From Macrostomum hystrix (lineage: Eukaryota > Platyhelminthes > Macrostomidae), in NCBI GenBank assembly GCA_950097015.1, contig CATNEN010000007.1:5880001-5944000 (forward strand): a DNA stretch of 64,000 nt, in the 5' to 3' direction. Below, piece by piece: positions 31,904 through 47,500 of the stretch. The notes beneath the pieces are model-generated. The model did no database searches. It was not told the origin of the DNA and was given only the letters and a program-made list of their open reading frames with translations. Position numbers and translations under genes: made by a program. Each line of letters starts with the position of its first letter. Positions within the stretch are counted from its first letter, which is position 1.

Positions 31904-34900
31904 ATGTCACCGACCATGGCTCCGGCCGGTTGGTCTCTGCTCTTAGCTCTCTGGCTGAGCTGCGCTACAGCCGGTGAGTCTCTGTTAGTTGAAGCTTTAG
32001 AGTCCCCCGAGTGACTATTGAAGCATGCTGCGGCAGTGGAGCTCCTATGTCAAGTGTGCAAAATAAGTGGCTTCTGTTTTATTTGATAAATTCGGCAGCC
32101 TTGCACCACATCTAAGGCCAGATCTAAGACACTAAACCATTGTTCAATTGTTTTAAAGTAGAATTAAAATAAACCAGAGGCGGGCAGACTTCGACGTACT
32201 TTTACTCAAACTTTGAATATTGAGGCTGCTTTAAGAATCTCCCAAAATTAGCTCAGGATTTAATTTCAAGCAAGAGACAAACATTTACGTGCTCAAACTG
32301 CTCCTTGTAGCCCACAGCTTTGAGTACAAAGGATGCTTCGCTGACAGCAGGAACCGCGACCTGCCAAAACTGGCTCAATCGTCCACCAGCATGACTGTGG
32401 AGAGGTGCAGCGCACTGTGCAGCGCCTACAGCTACTTCGGTGTGCAGTACTCAAGGGAGTGCTGGTGCGGCAACTCGTTCGGCAAGCACGGCAAGAGGCC
32501 GAACTCCGAGTGCAACATGGCCTGCAGAGGCAACTCCAGGGAGAAGTGTGGCTCCAACTGGAGGAACAATGTCTATGCGACCCGGCGGTCGAGGTCTTGT
32601 GAGTCTATTTTAGTAAATATTCTCGTACATTGTAGTTAATAATGATGCATCGCACGGTTCGAATAGTGCCATGCCGGTCATCGATATAAGAGCTTTATTC
32701 AACTGAATTAATATTGAGCCTAACTTTAAACATGATCGTGACAAACTTTCTCGAATAGTTTTGCGAATTTACTAGAAAAATTGAGAGCGAACCGAAATGC
32801 CCGGGTTTGATGAAGTTTATGCACGAAATATTTACTCTGAGCTCGAAATCTCCAGCCTGTCCCGCAGGTCGGAAGACCCTGGTTGAGTCCCGGCACACCT
32901 GCAGCTGCAAGCCTATCGCCCCTGAGACGCGACTCGGTTCGCTGATTTTCCTCATCGACATCACCGGCAGCATGCGGAGCGTGATCGCGTCCGTCAGGAG
33001 GGACATTCAGAGCATTTTGTCCTCGAACAGGAGATTCAAAAACTACATTATCGCTTCGTTCGGCGATCCCTACAAAAAGAATCTTCGCAAGACAACCAGA
33101 GCGTCGGATGTTCACTCCTTCCTCCGCTCGCTCTCAGTTGGTGGAGGCGGTGACTGTCCTGAGTACTCGCTATCCGCAGCGCTGGATGCGGCCGCGGAGG
33201 CTGACTACAACTCCGTCATGCTGATTTTCACAGACGCTTCTGCGAAGGATAAGAAGACCAAACTAGATAGTGTCAGCGCTGTGGCGAGACGCAAGCGAAT
33301 CAGAGTGTTCACCATAGCCAGCGGCAGCATGTGCGGTGGCGCTCCGGAGTACAGCCAGCTTGCGCAATCGACGGACGGAGGTGTGTCGAACATCCGATCG
33401 TCGTCTTTTGGCCAGGTGCGTTTATTTCTTTCTCAAAGTGCGAGTACTATACATCATTTCTAGTCGCGAAATTGCTGTGCAAATGCAACAGCGATCGCAT
33501 TTGTGTGTTTTAAATGTCAAGAATTTAGTTGTCCAACATTTAAAATTCAAATGAACATGCCTTTGAACTCACCAACAGCTCAAGGAGTTCCTGAAACGAG
33601 CCGTGCGGGGCAGCATGAGTTTCAGTGCTTTGCCAAAAAATTCAGTAGGATACAGAAGCGCGTTGAGAGGATGTGAGTTTGAAAATTATTCCTCCTAAGC
33701 TTCATGCCTAGGTAGAAGTCTACGGACATTTTGACCATAAGGCATATTTAATGAATTTTACAAAAATATCTGACATGATTTCAGCTTGCCGGTGCAGATC
33801 AGTGAAGCTGTATCGCTGCCAGAAGTCAGCAAGAGGTGAGACTGCGGCATTTTCGCGCTTTTGTATGCCAGCAATTAGTTAATTTAGAACCACGAAAGAC
33901 CCAGTTGGTCCAGATGTACAGCCAAGGACACAGCCGCAGGTTTGGCAGGCGTTCAGTCCATGGACTATGGACCGTCGCATCAACCTTAATTTCTACCCGA
34001 GCTTGGTATTTTACGAGTACAGCAGGACTAACTGAAGCAATTGAAAATTAGGTGTCCTCGAGAAAGACCTAAGTTATGCTTTGAATGCAGATTTTAAAGC
34101 CAAATATTTACTAGCTTTGAAGCCAAAATGAGCGTTCAGTCCTTCATTAGTTTAAACTAGGAGTATGGACGCTTGCCTGGTTTTTGCCTGAAAAGTGATG
34201 AGAATGATGTATGCGAGTTTTCTGGTTGGCACTCAATGCCAAAAATCTAAAAATCAGAAAATCAAAGCAGGACAATAAAAGGACAAATAAATATATGTCC
34301 CGTTCCAGTCTGTCCTGCCGGAACAAAGCAAGTTTCAACATCCACGCACACATGCAACTGCAGACCAACGATAGCCGACCTCAGCTTTGGCTCTCTTATT
34401 TTCCTTATCGACACGACCGGCAGCATGGGCAGGGTAATAAAGTCGGTGAAGGACAACATCAATGGCATTCTGTCTGCAAACGTCAGGTTCAGAAACTACG
34501 TAGTCGCCTCGTTTGGAGACCCTTACGTGAAAAACGTGAAGAAAACGAAGAGTGCTGCAGAAATAAAGCGGTTCCTGGAATCGCTTAGGGCTAGAGGCGG
34601 AGGCGACTGTCCGGAGTATTCCATGTCAGGCGCGCTAGACGCAGCAGGTTTGGCCGACGACAACTCTGTCATGCTTTTGTTCACTGATGCTTCAGCGAAG
34701 GATAGGAAAAAGGAAAACCAGGTAGCTAAACTAGCAAAAAGAAAACGGATCCGGGTGTTCGTCATTGCAAGCGGCAGTATGTGCGGAGGCGCGCCAGAGT
34801 ACACACGACTGGCCAAAGCAACCAACGGAGAAGTTTCCAGCATTAGGTCATCCACCTTTTTGCATGTAAGTATTCAAATTGAAAAATAAGAGATTTATGT

Positions 34901-35359
34901 CCACAGCAACCAAAATAAAAAGCAATCATCCGAACCCACAGCTCATGGAATTCCTGAGAAGAGCAGTTCGAGGAAAACTGAGCTTCAGCGCGTTTCCAAA
35001 GACAGCGAGAGGACTACGAGACGCACTCAGAGGAAGTAAGCTAACCTTTTCTATATGCGATGACGATTTGTGACGGAAATACCAACACAACAGACATTAT
35101 AGCTCGTACATACGTTGTACTTAATAATTTTCAGAATGCCGCTGCCGCAAAGAAACACACTACGCCTGTACCAAAAGGAATCCAGGTAATATTAAGAGAA
35201 AACTATCAGTAAGGGAGAGTGGAGAACTAGCAATACAAGTACTAAAAATGAAGAACTAACCAGATTTAGTGATTATTGTGAGCGAACAAAATAAATTGTA
35301 AAGAAGTTTCAGTGGCTTACATTAGGTTTTCTGTTCGATTTAGCCCGAAGAGACACAGC

Positions 35360-35413
<54 letters not shown>

Positions 35414-37085
35414 CGCAGCAGTGATGAATGCTGCCTCAATATCCTCTTGGCACTGAAATTTGACGCAAAAATTCAAATTCTAACTCTGTTTCAGCTGCCG
35501 GAGTTAGTCACGTCGGCTGCTTCAAGGACAATGGAAACCGAGATCTGCCCGTAGTGTACACTGCCGGCTACCAGACATCAAAGGCATTCTGCTTCCGCTA
35601 CTGTCGCAGCCGAGGCTACAGGTACTTTGGCCTGCAGAACGGCAACCAGTGCACTTGTGGAAACACCGTCGGCCGGTACGGCAGAGCAGCGAGCAAGGAT
35701 TGTCGGTCTAAATGCTCGGGTGATAAGAGTACAATGTGCGGCGGCCCATGGAGGAACGATGTATTCACTACTGGACTGAAGCCCAAGAGTGTCAAGAGTA
35801 AGTAATGCCGCTAGTGAGCAGCTAAGAGCTCGAATTTGGTTTAGTGTGAATTTACTAGAGTCTGCTCTCTGCTTTCTGATTGAGCTTCGCTTTCTCAGTG
35901 TTGTCGTGTCTATGAAGACGCGTGTCACAATGCATGTAGGCTATAGCTGTGTGCTCAATAACCTTCCTTGGTCTTGTGAATTTTGCAGCACCGGGTCTGT
36001 CGCACATTGGCTGCTTCATTGATGGCGGAACTCGCGACCTGACGACGCTTGGTGGCAGGGGCAGCATGTCGGTCGGAAAGTGCTACAGACTGTGCAGAAG
36101 CAAGAAGTTCAAGTTCTTTGGAGTCCAGGCTGGAAACGAGTGCTGGTGCGGCAACCACTACGGACGGTATGGCCGACGCGACAAGCGCGAGTGCCGATCG
36201 CAGTGCAACGGAGACAAGACAACCTATTGCGGCGGCGGCTGGAGAAACGACGTGTACGCCACTGGACTGGAGGAGCACGCCGTCGGAGTGAGCTTCCTTG
36301 GCTGCTTCCGCGACAATGGTCATCGCGACTTGCCTGTTGTGCACAATGCCAACCACGAGACCACAAAGGCATACTGTCTGAACTTCTGCAAGGCTCGGGG
36401 CTACAGGTACTTTGGACTGCAGGCTGGATCCCAGTGCACGTGCGGCAACAAGTATGGCAACTTTGGTCGAGTGGCCGTAAAGGAGTGCAGCACACGATGC
36501 CGAGGCGACAACAGACGAACCTGCGGTGGCAGCTGGAGGAACGCAGTCTACTCGACTGGAATCGGCAGCAGGGCTGTTAAACGTGAGCTTTTGTTGCAGC
36601 AGGGTGAAACCAGTAGGGCGTTGCATTTTAGCGTTTAACTACAGAGAACTCCGTTTCTAGGAAGAAGAGTAATGTATAAAACCTCAATCTGACACCGAAT
36701 GACGCTTTTCAGTGGCTGGAGTGAAGCATCTCGGCTGCTATCTGGACAGGGGTGCAAGAGACCTCAGCAGTCGCGTCATCTCCGGATCCGTCACTGTGCC
36801 AAAGTGCTACAATGCGTGCAAGCGCCGCAACTACCGCTTCTTTGGCGTACAGGCAGGCAGCGAGTGCTGGTGCGGAAACCACTACGGCCGATACAGCATC
36901 CGGTCGAACCTCGAGTGCAGGTCACAGTGCAGAGGAGACAAGTCGACCTACTGTGGCGGCGCATGGAGAAACAATGTGTACACCACTGGCGTCGTGGTGG
37001 CCAGCAAAGGTGAGCGGTAGTTGCTGCCAGCTTACATTAGGTTTTCTGTTCGATTTAGCCCGAAGAGACACAGCAGCAGCAGCAG

Positions 37086-37138
<53 letters not shown>

Positions 37139-38809
37139 GCAGCAGTGATGAATGCTGCCTCAATATCCTCTTGGCACTGAAATTTGACGCAAAAATTCAA
37201 ATTCTAACTCTGTTTCAGCTGCCGGAGTTAGTCACGTCGGCTGCTTCAAGGACAATGGAAACCGAGATCTGCCCGTAGTGTACACTGCCGGCTACCAGAC
37301 ATCAAAGGCATTCTGCTTCCGCTACTGTCGCAGCCGAGGCTACAGGTACTTTGGCCTGCAGAACGGCAACCAGTGCACTTGTGGAAACACCGTCGGCCGG
37401 TACGGCAGAGCAGCGAGCAAGGATTGTCGGTCTAAATGCTCGGGTGATAAGAGTACAATGTGCGGCGGCCCATGGAGGAACGATGTATTCACTACTGGAC
37501 TGAAGCCCAAGAGTGTCAAGAGTAAGTAATGCCGCTAGTGAGCAGCTAAGAGCTCGAATTTGGTTTAGTGTGAATTTACTAGAGTCTGCTCTCTGCTTTC
37601 TGATTGAGCTTCGCTTTCTCAGTGTTGTCGTGTCTATGAAGACGCGTGTCACAATGCATGTAGGCTATAGCTGTGTGCTCAATAACCTTCCTTGGTCTTG
37701 TGAATTTTGCAGCACCGGGTCTGTCGCACATTGGCTGCTTCATTGATGGCGGAACTCGCGACCTGACGACGCTTGGTGGCAGGGGCAGCATGTCGGTCGG
37801 AAAGTGCTACAGACTGTGCAGAAGCAAGAAGTTCAAGTTCTTTGGAGTCCAGGCTGGAAACGAGTGCTGGTGCGGCAACCACTACGGACGGTATGGCCGA
37901 CGCGACAAGCGCGAGTGCCGATCGCAGTGCAACGGAGACAAGACAACCTATTGCGGCGGCGGCTGGAGAAACGACGTGTACGCCACTGGACTGGAGGAGC
38001 ACGCCGTCGGAGTGAGCTTCCTTGGCTGCTTCCGCGACAATGGTCATCGCGACTTGCCTGTTGTGCACAATGCCAACCACGAGACCACAAAGGCATACTG
38101 TCTGAACTTCTGCAAGGCTCGGGGCTACAGGTACTTTGGACTGCAGGCTGGATCCCAGTGCACGTGCGGCAACAAGTATGGCAACTTTGGTCGAGTGGCC
38201 GTAAAGGAGTGCAGCACACGATGCCGAGGCGACAACAGACGAACCTGCGGTGGCAGCTGGAGGAACGCAGTCTACTCGACTGGAATCGGCAGCAGGGCTG
38301 TTAAACGTGAGCTTTTGTTGCAGCAGGGTGAAACCAGTAGGGCGTTGCATTTTAGCGTTTAACTACAGAGAACTCCGTTTCTAGGAAGAAGAGTAATGTA
38401 TAAAACCTCAATCTGACACCGAATGACGCTTTTCAGTGGCCGGAGTGAAGCATCTCGGCTGCTATCTGGACAGGGGTGCAAGAGACCTCAGCAGTCGCGT
38501 CATCTCCGGATCCGTCACTGTGCCAAAGTGCTACAATGCGTGCAAGCGCCGCAACTACCGCTTCTTTGGCGTACAGGCAGGCAGCGAGTGCTGGTGCGGA
38601 AACCACTACGGCCGATACAGCATCCGGTCGAACCTCGAGTGCAGGTCACAGTGCAGAGGAGACAAGTCGACCTACTGTGGCGGCGCATGGAGAAACAATG
38701 TGTACACCACTGGCGTCGTGGTGGCCAGCAAAGGTGAGCGGTAGTTGCTGCCAGCTTACATTAGGTTTTCTGTTCGATTTAGCCCGAAGAGACACAGCAG
38801 CAGCAGCAG

Positions 38810-38889
<80 letters not shown>

Positions 38890-40560
38890 GCAGCAGTGAT
38901 GAATGCTGCCTCAATATCCTCTTGGCACTGAAATTTGACGCAAAAATTCAAATTCTAACTCTGTTTCAGCTGCCGGAGTTAGTCACGTCGGCTGCTTCAA
39001 GGACAATGGAAACCGAGATCTGCCCGTAGTGTACACTGCCGGCTACCAGACATCAAAGGCATTCTGCTTCCGCTACTGTCGCAGCCGAGGCTACAGGTAC
39101 TTTGGCCTGCAGAACGGCAACCAGTGCACTTGTGGAAACACCGTCGGCCGGTACGGCAGAGCAGCGAGCAAGGATTGTCGGTCTAAATGCTCGGGTGATA
39201 AGAGTACAATGTGCGGCGGCCCATGGAGGAACGATGTATTCACTACTGGACTGAAGCCCAAGAGTGTCAAGAGTAAGTAATGCCGCTAGTGAGCAGCTAA
39301 GAGCTCGAATTTGGTTTAGTGTGAATTTACTAGAGTCTGCTCTCTGCTTTCTGATTGAGCTTCGCTTTCTCAGTGTTGTTGTGTCTATGAAGACGCGTGT
39401 CACAATGCATGTAGGCTATAGCTGTGTGCTCAATAACCTTCCTTGGTCTTGTGAATTTTGCAGCACCGGGTCTGTCGCACATTGGCTGCTTCATTGATGG
39501 CGGAACTCGCGACCTGACGACGCTTGGTGGCAGGGGCAGCATGTCGGTCGGAAAGTGCTACAGACTGTGCAGAAGCAAGAAGTTCAAGTTCTTTGGAGTC
39601 CAGGCTGGAAACGAGTGCTGGTGCGGCAACCACTACGGACGGTATGGCCGACGCGACAAGCGCGAGTGCCGATCGCAGTGCAACGGAGACAAGACAACCT
39701 ATTGCGGCGGCGGCTGGAGAAACGACGTGTACGCCACTGGACTGGAGGAGCACGCCGTCGGAGTGAGCTTCCTTGGCTGCTTCCGCGACAATGGTCATCG
39801 CGACTTGCCTGTTGTGCACAATGCCAACCACGAGACCACAAAGGCATACTGTCTGAACTTCTGCAAGGCTCGGGGCTACAGGTACTTTGGACTGCAGGCT
39901 GGATCCCAGTGCACGTGCGGCAACAAGTATGGCAACTTTGGTCGAGTGGCCGTAAAGGAGTGCAGCACACGATGCCGAGGCGACAACAGACGAACCTGCG
40001 GTGGCAGCTGGAGGAACGCAGTCTACTCGACTGGAATCGGCAGCAGGGCTGTTAAACGTGAGCTTTTGTTGCAGCAGGGTGAAACCAGTAGGGCGTTGCA
40101 TTTTAGCGTTTAACTACAGAGAACTCCGTTTCTAGGAAGAAGAGTAATGTATAAAACCTCAATCTGACACCGAATGACGCTTTTCAGTGGCCGGAGTGAA
40201 GCATCTCGGCTGCTATCTGGACAGGGGTGCAAGAGACCTCAGCAGTCGCGTCATCTCCGGATCCGTCACTGTGCCAAAGTGCTACAATGCGTGCAAGCGC
40301 CGCAACTACCGCTTCTTTGGCGTACAGGCAGGCAGCGAGTGCTGGTGCGGAAACCACTACGGCCGATACAGCATCCGGTCGAACCTCGAGTGCAGGTCAC
40401 AGTGCAGAGGAGACAAGTCGACCTACTGTGGCGGCGCATGGAGAAACAATGTGTACACCACTGGCGTCGTGGTGGCCAGCAAAGGTGAGCGGTAGTTGCT
40501 GCCAGCTTACATTAGGTTTTCTGTTCGATTTAGCCCGAAGAGACACAGCAGCAGCAGCAG

Positions 40561-40594
<34 letters not shown>

Positions 40595-42266
40595 CGCAGC
40601 AGTGATGAATGCTGCCTCAATATCCTCTTGGCACTGAAATTTGACGCAAAAATTCAAATTCTAACTCTGTTTCAGCTGCCGGAGTTAGTCACGTCGGCTG
40701 CTTCAAGGACAATGGAAACCGAGATCTGCCCGTAGTGTACACTGCCGGCTACCAGACATCAAAGGCATTCTGCTTCCGCTACTGTCGCAGCCGAGGCTAC
40801 AGGTACTTTGGCCTGCAGAACGGCAACCAGTGCACTTGTGGAAACACCGTCGGCCGGTACGGCAGAGCAGCGAGCAAGGATTGTCGGTCTAAATGCTCGG
40901 GTGATAAGAGTACAATGTGCGGCGGCCCATGGAGGAACGATGTGTTCACTACTGGACTGAAGCCCAAGAGTGTCAAGAGTAAGTAATGCCGCTAGTGAGC
41001 AGCTAAGAGCTCGAATTTGGTTTAGTGTGAATTTACTAGAGTCTGCTCTCTGCTTTCTGATTGAGCTTCGCTTTCTCAGTGTTGTTGTGTCTATGAAGAC
41101 GCGTGTCACAATGCATGTAGGCTATAGCTGTGTGCTCAATAACCTTCCTTGGTCTTGTGAATTTTGCAGCACCGGGTCTGTCGCACATTGGCTGCTTCAT
41201 TGATGGCGGAACTCGCGACCTGACGACGCTTGGTGGCAGGGGCAGCATGTCGGTCGGAAAGTGCTACAGACTGTGCAGAAGCAAGAAGTTCAAGTTCTTT
41301 GGAGTCCAGGCTGGAAACGAGTGCTGGTGCGGCAACCACTACGGACGGTATGGCCGACGCGACAAGCGCGAGTGCCGATCGCAGTGCAACGGAGACAAGA
41401 CAACCTATTGCGGCGGCGGCTGGAGAAACGACGTGTACGCCACTGGACTGGAGGAGCACGCCGTCGGAGTGAGCTTCCTTGGCTGCTTCCGCGACAATGG
41501 TCATCGCGACTTGCCTGTTGTGCACAATGCCAACCACGAGACCACAAAGGCATACTGTCTGAACTTCTGCAAGGCTCGGGGCTACAGGTACTTTGGACTG
41601 CAGGCTGGATCCCAGTGCACGTGCGGCAACAAGTATGGCAACTTTGGTCGAGTGGCCGTAAAGGAGTGCAGCACACGATGCCGAGGCGACAACAGACGAA
41701 CCTGCGGTGGCAGCTGGAGGAACGCAGTCTACTCGACTGGAATCGGCAGCAGGGCTGTTAAACGTGAGCTTTTGTTGCAGCAGGGTGAAACCAGTAGGGC
41801 GTTGCATTTTAGCGTTTAACTACAGAGAACTCCGTTTCTAGGAAGAAGAGTAATGTATAAAACCTCAATCTGACACCGAATGACGCTTTTCAGTGGCCGG
41901 AGTGAAGCATCTCGGCTGCTATCTGGACAGGGGTGCAAGAGACCTCAGCAGTCGCGTCATCTCCGGATCCGTCACTGTGCCAAAGTGCTACAATGCGTGC
42001 AAGCGCCGCAACTACCGCTTCTTTGGCGTACAGGCAGGCAGCGAGTGCTGGTGCGGAAACCACTACGGCCGATACAGCATCCGGTCGAACCTCGAGTGCA
42101 GGTCACAGTGCAGAGGAGACAAGTCGACCTACTGTGGCGGCGCATGGAGAAACAATGTGTACACCACTGGCGTCGTGGTGGCCAGCAAAGGTGAGCGGTA
42201 GTTGCTGCCAGCTTACATTAGGTTTTCTGTTCGATTTAGCCCGAAGAGACACAGCAGCAGCAGCAG

Positions 42267-42346
<80 letters not shown>

Positions 42347-44017
42347 GCAGCAGTGATGAATGCTGCCTCAATATCCTCTTGGCACTGAAATTTGACGCAA
42401 AAATTCAAATTCTAACTCTGTTTCAGCTGCCGGAGTTAGTCACGTCGGCTGCTTCAAGGACAATGGAAACCGAGATCTGCCCGTAGTGTACACTGCCGGC
42501 TACCAGACATCAAAGGCATTCTGCTTCCGCTACTGTCGCAGCCGAGGCTACAGGTACTTTGGCCTGCAGAACGGCAACCAGTGCACTTGTGGAAACACCG
42601 TCGGCCGGTACGGCAGAGCAGCGAGCAAGGATTGTCGGTCTAAATGCTCGGGTGATAAGAGTACAATGTGCGGCGGCCCATGGAGGAACGATGTATTCAC
42701 TACTGGACTGAAGCCCAAGAGTGTCAAGAGTAAGTAATGCCGCTAGTGAGCAGCTAAGAGCTCGAATTTGGTTTAGTGTGAATTTACTAGAGTCTGCTCT
42801 CTGCTTTCTGATTGAGCTTCGCTTTCTCAGTGTTGTCGTGTCTATGAAGACGCGTGTCACAATGCATGTAGGCTATAGCTGTGTGCTCAATAACCTTCCT
42901 TGGTCTTGTGAATTTTGCAGCACCGGGTCTGTCGCACATTGGCTGCTTCATTGATGGCGGAACTCGCGACCTGACGACGCTTGGTGGCAGGGGCAGCATG
43001 TCGGTCGGAAAGTGCTACAGACTGTGCAGAAGCAAGAAGTTCAAGTTCTTTGGAGTCCAGGCTGGAAACGAGTGCTGGTGCGGCAACCACTACGGACGGT
43101 ATGGCCGACGCGACAAGCGCGAGTGCCGATCGCAGTGCAACGGAGACAAGACAACCTATTGCGGCGGCGGCTGGAGAAACGACGTGTACGCCACTGGACT
43201 GGAGGAGCACGCCGTCGGAGTGAGCTTCCTTGGCTGCTTCCGCGACAATGGTCATCGCGACTTGCCTGTTGTGCACAATGCCAACCACGAGACCACAAAG
43301 GCATACTGTCTGAACTTCTGCAAGGCTCGGGGCTACAGGTACTTTGGACTGCAGGCTGGATCCCAGTGCACGTGCGGCAACAAGTATGGCAACTTTGGTC
43401 GAGTGGCCGTAAAGGAGTGCAGCACACGATGCCGAGGCGACAACAGACGAACCTGCGGTGGCAGCTGGAGGAACGCAGTCTACTCGACTGGAATCGGCAG
43501 CAGGGCTGTTAAACGTGAGCTTTTGTTGCAGCAGGGTGAAACCAGTAGGGCGTTGCATTTTAGCGTTTAACTACAGAGAACTCCGTTTCTAGGAAGAAGA
43601 GTAATGTATAAAACCTCAATCTGACACCGAATGACGCTTTTCAGTGGCCGGAGTGAAGCATCTCGGCTGCTATCTGGACAGGGGTGCAAGAGACCTCAGC
43701 AGTCGCGTCATCTCCGGATCCGTCACTGTGCCAAAGTGCTACAATGCGTGCAAGCGCCGCAACTACCGCTTCTTTGGCGTACAGGCAGGCAGCGAGTGCT
43801 GGTGCGGAAACCACTACGGCCGATACAGCATCCGGTCGAACCTCGAGTGCAGGTCACAGTGCAGAGGAGACAAGTCGACCTACTGTGGCGGCGCATGGAG
43901 AAACAATGTGTACACCACTGGCGTCGTGGTGGCCAGCAAAGGTGAGCGGTAGTTGCTGCCAGCTTACATTAGGTTTTCTGTTCGATTTAGCCCGAAGAGA
44001 CACAGCAGCAGCAGCAG

Positions 44018-44051
<34 letters not shown>

Positions 44052-45723
44052 CGCAGCAGTGATGAATGCTGCCTCAATATCCTCTTGGCACTGAAATTTG
44101 ACGCAAAAATTCAAATTCTAACTCTGTTTCAGCTGCCGGAGTTAGTCACGTCGGCTGCTTCAAGGACAATGGAAACCGAGATCTGCCCGTAGTGTACACT
44201 GCCGGCTACCAGACATCAAAGGCATTCTGCTTCCGCTACTGTCGCAGCCGAGGCTACAGGTACTTTGGCCTGCAGAACGGCAACCAGTGCACTTGTGGAA
44301 ACACCGTCGGCCGGTACGGCAGAGCAGCGAGCAAGGATTGTCGGTCTAAATGCTCGGGTGATAAGAGTACAATGTGCGGCGGCCCATGGAGGAACGATGT
44401 ATTCACTACTGGACTGAAGCCCAAGAGTGTCAAGAGTAAGTAATGCCGCTAGTGAGCAGCTAAGAGCTCGAATTTGGTTTAGTGTGAATTTACTAGAGTC
44501 TGCTCTCTGCTTTCTGATTGAGCTTCGCTTTCTCAGTGTTGTCGTGTCTATGAAGACGCGTGTCACAATGCATGTAGGCTATAGCTGTGTGCTCAATAAC
44601 CTTCCTTGGTCTTGTGAATTTTGCAGCACCGGGTCTGTCGCACATTGGCTGCTTCATTGATGGCGGAACTCGCGACCTGACGACGCTTGGTGGCAGGGGC
44701 AGCATGTCGGTCGGAAAGTGCTACAGACTGTGCAGAAGCAAGAAGTTCAAGTTCTTTGGAGTCCAGGCTGGAAACGAGTGCTGGTGCGGCAACCACTACG
44801 GACGGTATGGCCGACGCGACAAGCGCGAGTGCCGATCGCAGTGCAACGGAGACAAGACAACCTATTGCGGCGGCGGCTGGAGAAACGACGTGTACGCCAC
44901 TGGACTGGAGGAGCACGCCGTCGGAGTGAGCTTCCTTGGCTGCTTCCGCGACAATGGTCATCGCGACTTGCCTGTTGTGCACAATGCCAACCACGAGACC
45001 ACAAAGGCATACTGTCTGAACTTCTGCAAGGCTCGGGGCTACAGGTACTTTGGACTGCAGGCTGGATCCCAGTGCACGTGCGGCAACAAGTATGGCAACT
45101 TTGGTCGAGTGGCCGTAAAGGAGTGCAGCACACGATGCCGAGGCGACAACAGACGAACCTGCGGTGGCAGCTGGAGGAACGCAGTCTACTCGACTGGAAT
45201 CGGCAGCAGGGCTGTTAAACGTGAGCTTTTGTTGCAGCAGGGTGAAACCAGTAGGGCGTTGCATTTTAGCGTTTAACTACAGAGAACTCCGTTTCTAGGA
45301 AGAAGAGTAATGTATAAAACCTCAATCTGACACCGAATGACGCTTTTCAGTGGCCGGAGTGAAGCATCTCGGCTGCTATCTGGACAGGGGTGCAAGAGAC
45401 CTCAGCAGTCGCGTCATCTCCGGATCCGTCACTGTGCCAAAGTGCTACAATGCGTGCAAGCGCCGCAACTACCGCTTCTTTGGCGTACAGGCAGGCAGCG
45501 AGTGCTGGTGCGGAAACCACTACGGCCGATACAGCATCCGGTCGAACCTCGAGTGCAGGTCACAGTGCAGAGGAGACAAGTCGACCTACTGTGGCGGCGC
45601 ATGGAGAAACAATGTGTACACCACTGGCGTCGTGGTGGCCAGCAAAGGTGAGCGGTAGTTGCTGCCAGCTTACATTAGGTTTTCTGTTCGATTTAGCCCG
45701 AAGAGACACAGCAGCAGCAGCAG

Positions 45724-45776
<53 letters not shown>

Positions 45777-47447
45777 GCAGCAGTGATGAATGCTGCCTCA
45801 ATATCCTCTTGGCACTGAAATTTGACGCAAAAATTCAAATTCTAACTCTGTTTCAGCTGCCGGAGTTAGTCACGTCGGCTGCTTCAAGGACAATGGAAAC
45901 CGAGATCTGCCCGTAGTGTACACTGCCGGCTACCAGACATCAAAGGCATTCTGCTTCCGCTACTGTCGCAGCCGAGGCTACAGGTACTTTGGCCTGCAGA
46001 ACGGCAACCAGTGCACTTGTGGAAACACCGTCGGCCGGTACGGCAGAGCAGCGAGCAAGGATTGTCGGTCTAAATGCTCGGGTGATAAGAGTACAATGTG
46101 CGGCGGCCCATGGAGGAACGATGTATTCACTACTGGACTGAAGCCCAAGAGTGTCAAGAGTAAGTAATGCCGCTAGTGAGCAGCTAAGAGCTCGAATTTG
46201 GTTTAGTGTGAATTTACTAGAGTCTGCTCTCTGCTTTCTGATTGAGCTTCGCTTTCTCAGTGTTGTTGTGTCTATGAAGACGCGTGTCACAATGCATGTA
46301 GGCTATAGCTGTGTGCTCAATAACCTTCCTTGGTCTTGTGAATTTTGCAGCACCGGGTCTGTCGCACATTGGCTGCTTCATTGATGGCGGAACTCGCGAC
46401 CTGACGACGCTTGGTGGCAGGGGCAGCATGTCGGTCGGAAAGTGCTACAGACTGTGCAGAAGCAAGAAGTTCAAGTTCTTTGGAGTCCAGGCTGGAAACG
46501 AGTGCTGGTGCGGCAACCACTACGGACGGTATGGCCGACGCGACAAGCGCGAGTGCCGATCGCAGTGCAACGGAGACAAGACAACCTATTGCGGCGGCGG
46601 CTGGAGAAACGACGTGTACGCCACTGGACTGGAGGAGCACGCCGTCGGAGTGAGCTTCCTTGGCTGCTTCCGCGACAATGGTCATCGCGACTTGCCTGTT
46701 GTGCACAATGCCAACCACGAGACCACAAAGGCATACTGTCTGAACTTCTGCAAGGCTCGGGGCTACAGGTACTTTGGACTGCAGGCTGGATCCCAGTGCA
46801 CGTGCGGCAACAAGTATGGCAACTTTGGTCGAGTGGCCGTAAAGGAGTGCAGCACACGATGCCGAGGCGACAACAGACGAACCTGCGGTGGCAGCTGGAG
46901 GAACGCAGTCTACTCGACTGGAATCGGCAGCAGGGCTGTTAAACGTGAGCTTTTGTTGCAGCAGGGTGAAACCAGTAGGGCGTTGCATTTTAGCGTTTAA
47001 CTACAGAGAACTCCGTTTCTAGGAAGAAGAGTAATGTATAAAACCTCAATCTGACACCGAATGACGCTTTTCAGTGGCTGGAGTGAAGCATCTCGGCTGC
47101 TATCTGGACAGGGGTGCAAGAGACCTCAGCAGTCGCGTCATCTCCGGATCCGTCACTGTGCCAAAGTGCTACAATGCGTGCAAGCGCCGCAACTACCGCT
47201 TCTTTGGCGTACAGGCAGGCAGCGAGTGCTGGTGCGGAAACCACTACGGCCGATACAGCATCCGGTCGAACCTCGAGTGCAGGTCACAGTGCAGAGGAGA
47301 CAAGTCGACCTACTGTGGCGGCGCATGGAGAAACAATGTGTACACCACTGGCGTCGTGGTGGCCAGCAAAGGTGAGCGGTAGTTGCTGCCAGCTTACATT
47401 AGGTTTTCTGTTCGATTTAGCCCGAAGAGACACAGCAGCAGCAGCAG

Positions 47448-47500
<53 letters not shown>
